A DNA stretch of 8,515 nt from contig DASWHW010000020.1 of the NCBI GenBank assembly GCA_036397975.1, forward strand, positions 1 to 8,515, in the 5' to 3' direction. Position numbers and translations under genes: made by a program. The notes beneath the pieces are model-generated. The model saw only the letters and a list, made by a program, of their open reading frames with translations. It searched no databases and was not told where the DNA came from. The stretch comes from SZUA-287 sp036397975. Its GTDB lineage: Bacteria > Bacteroidota > Ignavibacteria > UBA10030 > UBA6906. Every line of letters begins with the position of its first letter. Within the stretch, counting starts at the first letter, position 1. Shown here in pieces: positions 1 through 6,005 of the stretch.

Positions 1-224
1 ACAACCTGTCCGAATCCAAGATCGGCAGGATACAGCGTCGGCTCAACAACGTAGACGAGATGCAACGACGCGTCAAACTCCTTAGCCATCAGGACCGCAT
101 AGCGGAGTGCGTTCTTCGAGTGAATCGAAAAATCAAAAGGAAGTAGAATGTGATTCACGGAAACACGGTTCCGTCTTCGTGAAGGCGCAGGTTGCCGGAT
201 TTTGCGTGTTTGTTTTTTCGCCAT
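1..224 (-). CDS. Universal stress protein (UspA family), N-terminal part only
   Basis: The visible 74 codons encode the first beta-alpha-beta unit of a Usp fold: ILLPFDFSIHSKNALRYAVL at about residues 24-43, then MAKEFDASLHLVYVVEP, which is the typical 'strand - D.S..S..AL..A..LA - strand' start of UspA-like proteins. The family binds nucleotides in the cytoplasm and is linked to stress survival. The ATP-binding Gly-rich motif lies C-terminally, beyond the window, so ATP binding cannot be judged. The ATG at 224 is well supported: AAGGAGGA (plus-strand 231-238) lies 6 nt upstream. This start gives an unusual basic tail of about 20 residues (9 Lys/Arg in residues 2-20) before the domain. The gene follows ilvE by 19 bp on the same strand, so it is probably the distal gene of that transcript. 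The family call is fairly safe; the specific role is unknown. Confidence 0.85.
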   Translation of the reverse strand, partial: MAKKQTRKIRQPAPSRRRNRVSVNHILLPFDFSIHSKNALRYAVLMAKEFDASLHLVYVVEPTLYPADLGFGQV

Positions 225-230
225 AGTGAT

Positions 231-238
231 TCCTCCTT
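231..238 (-). promoter_or_regulatory. Strong Shine-Dalgarno of the Usp gene
   Basis: AAGGAGGA on the minus strand lies 6 nt before the ATG at 224 and just after the ilvE stop codon (244-246). It fixes the start that includes the basic N-terminal tail of the stress protein. Confidence 0.85.
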
Positions 239-243
239 GCGGA

Positions 244-1170
244 TCAATCGTTATAGACGTACGTGAGCCACTTGTTCGGATCGTTTCCATTTTTCACGAT
301 ATCGAAATACATCTCTTGCAGCTTCATGGTAATCGGTCCGGGCTTGCCGTTTCCCACTTTCACCTTGTCCACCGAACGAATGGGAGTAACCTCCGCTGCG
401 GTTCCAGTAAAGAAGAGTTCGTCCGCAACATAAACCATCTCCTTGGGGACAGGAGTGATCAACACCTCGTATCCCGCATCCCTCGCCAGTTTTATCACCG
501 TCGCCCTTGTTACACCAGGCAGGAGTGATGATGAAAACGCCGGTGTGTAGATAATATCGTCTTTCACGGCAAACAGATTCTCGCCCGTTCCTTCGCTGAG
601 ATTTCCGTTCACATCCAACGCAATCGCTTCCTGAAATCCTTGCTGCACCGCCTCCATTTTCATGAGTTGAGAGAGAAGGTAATTCCCTCCCGCCTTTGCC
701 ATTGCCGGGAGCGTGTTCGGTGCCGGGCGATTCCACGTCGAAATACACACATCGATGCCGCTCTTCAACGCCTCATCACCAAGATACGCTCCCCATTCCC
801 ACACTGCAACGGTGACATCCACCGGGCATTTGATCGGGTTCACGCCAACTTCACCGTACCCGCGGTAGACAATGGGGCGAATGTAGCAGACCTTCATCTT
901 GTTCGCACGTATCGTTTGCATGATTGCATCGAGAATCTCCTGCTCAGAGAATGGAATCGGTGTACGGTAAATTTTTGTAGAATCAAACAAACGCCTTACA
1001 TGCTTGTCAAGCCGAAAGATCGCCGGCCCTTTTTTCGTATCGTAACAACGAATTCCTTCAAACCAGCTTGAACCATAGTGGATAACGTGGGAAAGAATAT
1101 GAATTTTCGCGTCGTCCCAGTTGACGAGTGAACCATTCATCCAGATCTTGTCTACTTTCTTAACGGGCAT
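244..1170 (-). CDS. ilvE: Branched-chain amino acid aminotransferase IlvE (fold-type IV PLP enzyme)
   Basis: This 308-residue protein matches the usual IlvE length and aligns by eye with the E. coli enzyme over its whole length. It catalyses reversible transamination of Leu, Ile and Val with 2-oxoglutarate in the cytoplasm. Visible family signatures are HYGSSWFEGIRCY (31-43), the PLP-lysine segment AMAKAGGNY with Lys159, the SEGTGENLF segment with Glu193 that contacts the PLP ring nitrogen, and GTAAEVTP (256-263) that binds the phosphate. These fit IlvE better than D-amino-acid transaminase or aminodeoxychorismate lyase, which lack the combined FEGIRCY and WNRPAPNT elements. The ATG at 1170 has AAGGTG a few bases upstream. 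The gene begins 26 bp after the acyltransferase gene and ends 19 bp before the stress protein gene, so co-transcription is likely. In this context it may also feed or drain the alpha-keto acids that prime iso-branched acyl chains (inference). Confidence 0.96.
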   Translation of the reverse strand: MPVKKVDKIWMNGSLVNWDDAKIHILSHVIHYGSSWFEGIRCYDTKKGPAIFRLDKHVRRLFDSTKIYRTPIPFSEQEILDAIMQTIRANKMKVCYIRPIVYRGYGEVGVNPIKCPVDVTVAVWEWGAYLGDEALKSGIDVCISTWNRPAPNTLPAMAKAGGNYLLSQLMKMEAVQQGFQEAIALDVNGNLSEGTGENLFAVKDDIIYTPAFSSSLLPGVTRATVIKLARDAGYEVLITPVPKEMVYVADELFFTGTAAEVTPIRSVDKVKVGNGKPGPITMKLQEMYFDIVKNGNDPNKWLTYVYND

Positions 1171-1196
1171 AATTCACCTTTTCTACTTAGTATGTT

Positions 1197-2315
1197 CTAG
1201 AGTACGTAATCGTAAATCCTGTAGGTTTTTGTTCGTTCTCCCTGCATCAACTCCGCGCCGCGATTCATCATGATATTATCTTCCAGTACCCAACTTGCTT
1301 CGCCGTGGGGGTAGCCGTGCTTGATTGACTGGATGGCGGTTTCATAGAAAAGCGCACCGCCGATACCGGTGTTCAGATATTCCGGCAGTACTCCCAGAAT
1401 AACAATTCGCGTGAAATCAATTTTCTTTTTCTGAAAGAGGATGCGAACAAGACCGGGAATCAGGTACCCGTTCTTGTTATTCTTCAACACAATATTGTAA
1501 TCAGGAAGAGAAAGGGCAAACCCCACCGGCTTTCCCTTCGACTCCACGATAATAACGAGATTCGGATCAACCACCGGCTTCAGATCTTTCGCCATGTAGT
1601 TGAACTCCTCGGTGGTCAACGGCACTTCACCCCAATTCCTTGACCAGCCACGAGAATAGAGCTCGTGGATCTTCTTTACTTCGTTATCGAAGTCTTTCAT
1701 GTTAATGGTGCGGAACACAAGTTCGTTGCGTTTCTTTACTATCTCCCCCACCCGCGGGAGTTTTCCCTGCATCACTTTGTCCTTGTGGACATAATATGCA
1801 TAGAGGTCTTTCGCTTTGACAAATCCATATCCCTCCACAAGTTCCCGGTAGTAGGCCGGGTTGTATGCCATGAGGATGGCAGGCGACTTATCAAAACCAT
1901 CCACGAGGAGACCGTACTCATCATTCACCGAGGGGCTGGCCGGCCCACGCATCGCCGTAACACCTTTCGCACGCAGCCATTCGGCTGCCGCATTGAACAA
2001 CGCACTTGCAACGTTCTGATCATCAATCGATTCGAAGAATCCAAAAAAGCCGATATTCTCGTTGTGCTCCTTGTTGTGATTGTCATTGACAATAGCACCG
2101 ATGCGTCCCACAAACTCTCCATTCCGCTCGGCGAGGAAAAGCTCCATGACAGCGTGTTTGTAGAATGGATTCTTTCTTCTGTCGATGAGTTTTCGTCGGT
2201 CCATCATCAACGGTGGAACCCACACTGGATTGTCCCCATAGATCTTCCACTGAAAACGGAGAAAACGTCGTTCATCTTCTTTCGTTCGCACCGGACGAAT
2301 CGTTACTGGAGCCAT
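1197..2315 (-). CDS. bcerS: YghO/bCerS-type GNAT-like N-acyltransferase, candidate bacterial ceramide synthase
   Basis: This 372-residue protein belongs to the YghO/'BcerS-like' group of GNAT-related proteins, recognised from conserved blocks: NPFYKHAVMELFLAERNGEFVGRI (49-72), GFFGFFE (89-95), RGPASPSVNDEYGLLVDGF (123-141), YYRELVEGYGF (155-165) and a C-terminal acyl-CoA-binding-like loop GVLPEYLNTGIGGALF (308-323) followed by WVLEDNIMMN (342-351). Caulobacter bCerS of this group N-acylates the 3-keto sphingoid base, using an acyl thioester, to give 3-oxo-ceramide. No signal peptide or clear transmembrane segment is seen, so it is probably cytosolic or membrane-peripheral. It lies 143 bp after spt on the same strand and 26 bp before ilvE. 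The ATG at 2315 lacks a clear Shine-Dalgarno. Family membership is solid. The ceramide synthase role rests on the family and on the spt/cerR context; acylation of another amine is the alternative. Confidence 0.78.
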   Translation of the reverse strand: MAPVTIRPVRTKEDERRFLRFQWKIYGDNPVWVPPLMMDRRKLIDRRKNPFYKHAVMELFLAERNGEFVGRIGAIVNDNHNKEHNENIGFFGFFESIDDQNVASALFNAAAEWLRAKGVTAMRGPASPSVNDEYGLLVDGFDKSPAILMAYNPAYYRELVEGYGFVKAKDLYAYYVHKDKVMQGKLPRVGEIVKKRNELVFRTINMKDFDNEVKKIHELYSRGWSRNWGEVPLTTEEFNYMAKDLKPVVDPNLVIIVESKGKPVGFALSLPDYNIVLKNNKNGYLIPGLVRILFQKKKIDFTRIVILGVLPEYLNTGIGGALFYETAIQSIKHGYPHGEASWVLEDNIMMNRGAELMQGERTKTYRIYDYVL

Positions 2316-2458
2316 GATGTTTACGTGAGTGTCTTTATATGGAAGAGAACGTCCCCCGCAATTCCATCGTAAGTGCGAAAGGGACTGTGGAACGAGCGAT
2401 TGATAACTACTACCCCGGGACGCGGGGAGGAGAGAAAGAACAGTCAGTCAGAAGGACA
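2316..2458. other. 143 bp spacer between spt and the acyltransferase gene, possible weak internal promoter
   Basis: No gene is seen here. On the minus strand TATAAA (plus 2334-2339) is a good -10 match, with a poor -35 TTGCGG 16 bp upstream. If used, it would give a leader of only about a dozen bases before the ATG at 2315, in keeping with that start's lack of a ribosome site. A GC-only 5 bp hairpin (2413-2427) is present but has no T-run. Read-through from spt is equally possible. Confidence 0.3.
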
Positions 2459-3718
2459 TCACTGAATGAGACCGAGTTTCTTTCCAATTGTCTCGAATGT
2501 TTCCAGGATTTTGTTCAGGTGTTCATCTTCGTGTGTTGCCATGTAGCTGGTTCTCATCATCTGATATCCCTGAGGAACCCCGGGACTGACGAATGCATTG
2601 ACGAAGACTCCCGCATCGTAGAGCATGCGCCAGAAAGCGAACGTTTTTTCGTCATCACCGATGATTACGGGAACGATGCCGGTATCGCTCTCGATAATAC
2701 GGAATCCCATTGCCTGGAGCCCCTTCTTCATCTTGTTCGCATTTGCTTTCAGCCGGTCGATTCGTTCCGGTTCCTTTTGAAGAATTTCGAGCGCAGCGAG
2801 AGCCGAAGCGACAGAAGCCGGCGTCGGGCTGGCACTAAAGATAAGAGCAGGTGCATGATGCTTGAGATAATTGATTACCGAGCGATCGCCAACTACAAAT
2901 CCCCCCAGTGAGGCGAACGTTTTGCTGAATGTCCCCATCGTCAAGTCGACCACCTGTTCCAACCCGAAATGGCTTGCCGTGCCGCGTCCTCCTTTCCCGA
3001 TCACACCGGTTGCATGGGCATCATCCACCAGAACTCGCGCATTGTATTTTTTCGCGAGGCGTGTAATACTTGGCAAATCAGCAATTGTTCCTGTGGTGCT
3101 GAAGACACCATCGGTAACAATGAGCTTGGACGTCTCCACCGGAATTTTTGAAAGCACTCGCTCAAGATCGTTCATATCGTTGTGCTTGAACCGGACAAAC
3201 TCGCCAAACGCGCCCTTCGCCATGAGATTTCCCGCGACGATACAAGCGTGGTTATCCCGATCAGAAACGACGTATTCCCCTTTTTGCACAAGAGTGGGAA
3301 TAATCCCCTGTGCAGTCTGATAGCCAGTACTATAGAGGAGGCATGCCTCCCGATGAAGGAATGCAGCGAGCCGCTCTTCGAGCTTGACGTGCAGATCGAG
3401 CGTTCCGGTCAGATAGCGCGAACCGGAACATCCCGTTCCGTACTTCTCCACTGCCTTGATGGCAGCAGCCTTTACCCGCGGGTCCGCAGTGAGGCCGAGA
3501 TAATTGTTTGAACCGGCCATGATGACCTTGCGGCCTTCAATCGAAACAACCGGGCCCTCATTCTCTTCGATCTCCCGGAAGTAGGGATAATATCCCATTG
3601 CTTTTATTTCATCGGCCCGGGTAAATGCTCTGCACTTCTCAAATAGATCAACCTTCTTTTTCTCAGCAGTAGTTGTTGCTCCCTTGTCTTTGTGGAGAGT
3701 TTGACTGCGTTCACTCAT
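2459..3718 (-). CDS. spt: Serine palmitoyltransferase (alpha-oxoamine synthase family)
   Basis: This soluble PLP enzyme of the alpha-oxoamine synthase family is predicted to condense L-serine with a long-chain acyl thioester to 3-ketodihydrosphingosine, the first step of sphingolipid synthesis. From the chosen start it has 419 residues. Visible elements are SNNYLGL (70-76), YGTGCSGSRYLTGTLDLH (93-110), the PLP-stacking His157 in DNHAC, Asp232 and His235 in VDDAHATGVIG, and the Schiff-base Lys266 in GTFSKTFASLGG. The GTFSK...ASLGG form and the YYPYF...GRKVIMAGSNNYLGL opening are as in Bacteroidota Spt. KBL and BioF typically read GTLGKA here. The start at 3718 is preferred because GAGGA lies 5 nt upstream; the open frame extends to a TTG at 3781 with no ribosome site. 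It is divergent from cerR and upstream of bcerS. KBL or BioF-like activity is the alternative, judged less likely. Confidence 0.88.
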   Translation of the reverse strand: MSERSQTLHKDKGATTTAEKKKVDLFEKCRAFTRADEIKAMGYYPYFREIEENEGPVVSIEGRKVIMAGSNNYLGLTADPRVKAAAIKAVEKYGTGCSGSRYLTGTLDLHVKLEERLAAFLHREACLLYSTGYQTAQGIIPTLVQKGEYVVSDRDNHACIVAGNLMAKGAFGEFVRFKHNDMNDLERVLSKIPVETSKLIVTDGVFSTTGTIADLPSITRLAKKYNARVLVDDAHATGVIGKGGRGTASHFGLEQVVDLTMGTFSKTFASLGGFVVGDRSVINYLKHHAPALIFSASPTPASVASALAALEILQKEPERIDRLKANANKMKKGLQAMGFRIIESDTGIVPVIIGDDEKTFAFWRMLYDAGVFVNAFVSPGVPQGYQMMRTSYMATHEDEHLNKILETFETIGKKLGLIQ

Positions 3719-3723
3719 GATGT

Positions 3724-3728
3724 TCCTC
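3724..3728 (-). promoter_or_regulatory. Shine-Dalgarno that fixes the spt start
   Basis: GAGGA on the minus strand is 5 nt from the ATG at 3718. Neither the in-frame ATG at 3751 nor the TTG at 3781 has a comparable site, so the shorter 419-residue Spt is favoured. Confidence 0.75.
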
Positions 3729-3758
3729 GGCGCGTTACGCCAGAATGACATGGGAAAA

Positions 3759-3787
3759 TTGCTAATTAAAAGCGTTTTCAATATACT
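3759..3787 (+). promoter_or_regulatory. Predicted sigma70-type promoter for cerR
   Basis: TTGCTA (3759-3764) and TATACT (3782-3787) are spaced by 17 bp; the -10 has five of six consensus bases and the -35 has four. Transcription would begin near 3794, about 46 nt before the GTG start of cerR. The -10 shares bases 3782-3785 with the spt promoter on the other strand, so the two polymerase sites are probably mutually exclusive. Confidence 0.55.
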
Positions 3788-3808
3788 CTAACGTGTTTAC
3801 AAAGTCAA
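3780..3808 (-). promoter_or_regulatory. Predicted sigma70-type promoter for spt
   Basis: On the minus strand TTGACT (plus 3803-3808) and TATATT (plus 3780-3785) are separated by exactly 17 bp, each with five of six consensus bases. Transcription would begin near 3773, giving a leader of about 55 nt before the spt ATG. Its -10 overlaps the -10 of the opposing cerR promoter by four bases. Confidence 0.6.
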
Positions 3809-3839
3809 TCAGGTTTTCCCCTCACAGTTCCTCATTTCA

Positions 3840-4823
3840 GTGAAAGCACTCGTTACCGGCGGCACCGGTTTTATCGGAAGCCACCTTGTCGAACTTCTGA
3901 TGGACCACGGGTACACTGTGCGATGCCTTATCCGCAAGACGTCCGATACCAAATGGCTGAAGGGTCTTAACGTAGAGTTTACGGAAGGCGGATTGTTCGA
4001 TCATAATTCTCTTCGTGCTGCCGTGAGGGGAGTCGATTTGATCTTTCACTCTGCCGGAGTGACGAAGGCGAAAAAGAAAGAAGAGTATTTCAGTGGAAAC
4101 GCGGACGGAACCAAAAATCTTCTCAAGGCGGTTCGTGATGCCAATCCACAACTCAAGCGGTTCATCCATATCAGCAGTCAAACAGCAGTCGGACCGAGCC
4201 AGACGAAAACTCCCATCACCGAAGATGTGATCGCACAACCCATAACAACATACGGCGAAAGCAAATGGAAAGCGGAGAAAGAATGTCATGCGATGATGGA
4301 AGATCTCCCGATCACTATCGTGCGCCCCCCTGCCGTCTATGGCCCGCGCGACAAGGATGTATTCGAGTACTTCAACACCATGAACAAAGGGCTCCAGGCA
4401 AGCGTGGGTCTGCATGACAAGTTCGTAAGTTTGATTCATGTGACAGACCTCGTTCGCGGATTTCTTCTGGCGGGCGAGAGTGAAGTTGCCACGGGAAAGA
4501 CCTACTTCATTGCCAGCAGCAAAGTCTACAACTGGAAAGAAATCGGCGAGGTTACACGCCGGGTCCTGAACCGGAAGACAATCTCACTCCGCATTCCCGA
4601 GTTTGGCGTGTACGCACTCGCCGCAGTCGCAGAATTCATGGCTCTCTTCAGCAGTTCCCCAGCGCTTATCAACTTCGAAAAGGCCCGCGACATGGTGCAG
4701 GACTTCTGGACGTGCGACTCCTCCAAAGCAGAGCAGGATTTCGGGTTCAACCAGCAGATCTCGCTGGAAGAGGGGATCCGCTCGACGATAGAGTGGTATC
4801 GCACACACGGCTGGCTTTCGTAA
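3840..4823 (+). CDS. cerR: Extended SDR (NAD(P)-dependent epimerase/dehydratase type), candidate ceramide reductase
   Basis: This 327-residue Rossmann-fold oxidoreductase has the extended-SDR plan: cofactor motif TGGTGFIGS (6-14), a Ser in HISSQTAVG (110-118), the catalytic YGESK with Tyr138 and Lys142, and VRPPAVYGPRD (161-171). Arg32 just after strand beta-2 hints at NADPH, by analogy with related reductases. A hydrophobic stretch near residues 256-271 could aid membrane contact but is short. The style is that of 3-beta-HSD/dihydroflavonol reductase-like proteins, the group to which Caulobacter CerR belongs. CerR reduces the 3-keto group of 3-oxo-ceramide or 3-ketosphinganine. The start is a GTG at 3840 without a clear Shine-Dalgarno; no other start codon exists between it and an in-frame stop at 3789-3791. 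It faces away from spt across a 121 bp spacer. The fold is certain; the substrate is inferred from the neighbours, and a sugar-nucleotide or hopanoid-related SDR remains possible. Confidence 0.75.
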   Translation: MKALVTGGTGFIGSHLVELLMDHGYTVRCLIRKTSDTKWLKGLNVEFTEGGLFDHNSLRAAVRGVDLIFHSAGVTKAKKKEEYFSGNADGTKNLLKAVRDANPQLKRFIHISSQTAVGPSQTKTPITEDVIAQPITTYGESKWKAEKECHAMMEDLPITIVRPPAVYGPRDKDVFEYFNTMNKGLQASVGLHDKFVSLIHVTDLVRGFLLAGESEVATGKTYFIASSKVYNWKEIGEVTRRVLNRKTISLRIPEFGVYALAAVAEFMALFSSSPALINFEKARDMVQDFWTCDSSKAEQDFGFNQQISLEEGIRSTIEWYRTHGWLS

Positions 4824-4938
4824 ACCTCACCCTTCTCACTTCTTTTTCCAGTTCCCGGCCTCCCGGTTCCTAAAACCCACTCGGCCTTCCCTTTTAAAAA
4901 AAACTTCCCCTCCCCCATTGCATCTTATTAATCGATTA
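4824..4938. other. C/T-rich spacer between cerR and the arginine operon
   Basis: No gene is seen. From 4824 to 4916 the plus strand is strongly pyrimidine-rich, with a short direct repeat CCCGG-CCT-CCCGG and a run of eight A (4896-4903). It then becomes AT-rich up to the argC operator. No stem followed by a T-run is present on the plus strand, so a terminator for cerR cannot be supported. Confidence 0.5.
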
Positions 4939-4946
4939 TGCATATT
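4918..4946 (+). promoter_or_regulatory. Weak candidate promoter for argC
   Basis: TTGCAT (4918-4923) and CATATT (4941-4946) are 17 bp apart, a partial sigma70 match with three and four of six consensus bases. The -10 falls inside the first ARG-box-like palindrome, as expected for a repressor-blocked promoter. The AT-rich setting makes chance matches easy. Confidence 0.3.
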
Positions 4947-4952
4947 TATGCA
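4939..4952. promoter_or_regulatory. ARG-box-like operator 1
   Basis: TGCATATTTATGCA is a perfect palindrome (half-sites TGCAT and ATGCA, 4 bp AT spacer) with the same layout as the ArgR site TGAAT-N4-ATTCA, differing by A to C (T to G) in each arm. It lies 23-36 bp before the argC ATG. Confidence 0.55.
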
Positions 4953-4958
4953 AATCTT

Positions 4959-4972
4959 TGCATATGTATTCA
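4959..4972. promoter_or_regulatory. ARG-box-like operator 2
   Basis: TGCATATGTATTCA has half-sites TGCAT and ATTCA; the second is the exact ArgR half-site. Its centre is 20 bp from that of operator 1, about two helical turns, matching the tandem ARG boxes bound by hexameric ArgR (boxes of 18 bp separated by 2-3 bp). It ends 2 bp before the argC ATG. Confidence 0.6.
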
Positions 4973-4981
4973 TTATGAATA
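4967..4981. promoter_or_regulatory. Perfect palindrome over the argC start codon
   Basis: TATTCAT-T-ATGAATA contains ATTCA and TGAAT half-sites and overlaps both operator 2 and the argC ATG (4975-4977). It could be a third regulator half-site or an initiation-region hairpin; part of the TGAAT arm simply encodes Met-Asn. Confidence 0.4.
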
Positions 4982-5985
4982 TAGCGATCATAGGCGCGTC
5001 CGGGTATTCCGGCGCCGAGTTGATAAGGCTCCTCGCCAAACGAAGCGACGCGGAGATCCAGACTCTTGTTTCCGGCACAACTGCCGGCAAGCGACTGGAT
5101 GAAGTCTATCCCGAGTTCACCGGACGGACGAATCTACGCTTTACGGCGTTGGACGATGCGTCGTTTAAGGACATCGACGTGGCGTTCGCCGCATTGCCAT
5201 CCGGCGAGTCAATGAAGATTGTTCCGAAGTTGCATGACGAAGTCCCCCGCGTCATCGATCTCAGCGGTGACTTTCGCCTCCCGTCCACTGAGCAGTATAC
5301 AGCCTATTACAAACATGAGCATGTCTCCCCATCCCTCCTGCCCAAGGCAGTGTACGGACTGCCGGAGATTCATCATGACACGATTGCCAAAACTTCTCTT
5401 GTCGCCAATCCCGGATGCTATCCTACGAGCGCGATCCTTGCTCTCCTTCCTGCACTCAAGCATGGCATTGTTGAACCAACAGGGATTTCCATCACCTCAC
5501 TTTCGGGAACGTCCGGTGCAGGAAGATCATCGTCGCTGGAAATGAGTTTCACCGAAGTCCATGACAACATACGAGCATATAAGCTCGGAGCGCATCAACA
5601 CATCCCGGAAATTCAACATGTACTCTCAAAGGCGACAGGAAAATCCGTGACTGTCTCGTTTGTGCCGCACCTCGTGCCGATGAACCGGGGGATTTACACC
5701 ACGATCCATTCATCGCTCATGCAATCCATCTCTCAGGAAGAGGTCTTCGGGTTATACAAGAGTTACTATCGTGAAGCACGCTTTGTCCGTGTAAAGGAAC
5801 AGGTTGCGCAAGTACGGGATGTTCTTCGAACGAACTACTGTGACATTTCCATGCACGTGGACAAGCGAACCAACCAGCTAATTCTTCTCTCCACCATCGA
5901 TAACCTTGTCAAGGGTGCCGCCGGACAGGCAGTGCAGAACATGAACATCATGTTCGGCCTTCCCGAAGACTGCGGGCTCTCTTAA
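4975..5985 (+). CDS. argC: N-acetyl-gamma-glutamyl-phosphate reductase ArgC
   Basis: ArgC reduces N-acetylglutamyl-5-phosphate to the semialdehyde with NADPH, the third step of ornithine/arginine synthesis, in the cytosol. The 336-residue protein begins with the NADP-binding GASGYSG (8-14). It carries the catalytic Cys148 in NPGCYPT, SLSGTSGAGRS (175-185), the HQHIPEI block (207-213) with the catalytic His, and a normal C-terminus (KGAAGQAVQNMN, 313-324). The frame is open upstream to 4918, with an in-frame ATG at 4948, but the ATG at 4975 puts the Rossmann strand at residue 2 as is usual for the family. The upstream codons are also the operator sequence. No Shine-Dalgarno precedes the start. 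It is the first gene of an arg operon and lies directly under ARG-box-like operators, so repression by arginine-ArgR is likely. Confidence 0.97.
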   Translation: MNIAIIGASGYSGAELIRLLAKRSDAEIQTLVSGTTAGKRLDEVYPEFTGRTNLRFTALDDASFKDIDVAFAALPSGESMKIVPKLHDEVPRVIDLSGDFRLPSTEQYTAYYKHEHVSPSLLPKAVYGLPEIHHDTIAKTSLVANPGCYPTSAILALLPALKHGIVEPTGISITSLSGTSGAGRSSSLEMSFTEVHDNIRAYKLGAHQHIPEIQHVLSKATGKSVTVSFVPHLVPMNRGIYTTIHSSLMQSISQEEVFGLYKSYYREARFVRVKEQVAQVRDVLRTNYCDISMHVDKRTNQLILLSTIDNLVKGAAGQAVQNMNIMFGLPEDCGLS

Positions 5986-6005
5986 TTCTTTCATTGGAGT
6001 ATTGA

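Noticed and set aside
1665..2372. Open frame of 235 codons on the plus strand opposite the acyltransferase gene
   Set aside because: It is antisense to a well-conserved protein, shows no recognisable domain and has biased composition typical of a shadow frame. The same holds for the other overlapping frames in the window.
2413..2427. GC-only hairpin (CCCCG, 5 nt loop, CGGGG) between spt and bcerS as a terminator
   Set aside because: The stem is only 5 bp and no T-run follows on either strand, so intrinsic termination is not supported.
2459..3718. Naming this gene kbl (glycine C-acetyltransferase) or bioF
   Set aside because: The active-site GTFSK...ASLGG and the flanking bCerS and SDR genes fit serine palmitoyltransferase; no tdh or bio genes are nearby.
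4704..4717. 14 bp identity TTCTGGACGTGCGA shared by cerR (4704-4717) and argJ (7167-7180), both encoding FWTCD followed by x-S-K
   Set aside because: Both are C-terminal WxCD-type segments normal for their own unrelated families; the flanks do not match, so this is coincidence rather than a repeat or gene conversion.
4854..4866. CCGG-CCTC-CCGG inverted repeat after cerR as a terminator stem
   Set aside because: A 4 bp stem without a following T-run on the plus strand is too weak; it is better described as part of the C/T-rich tract.
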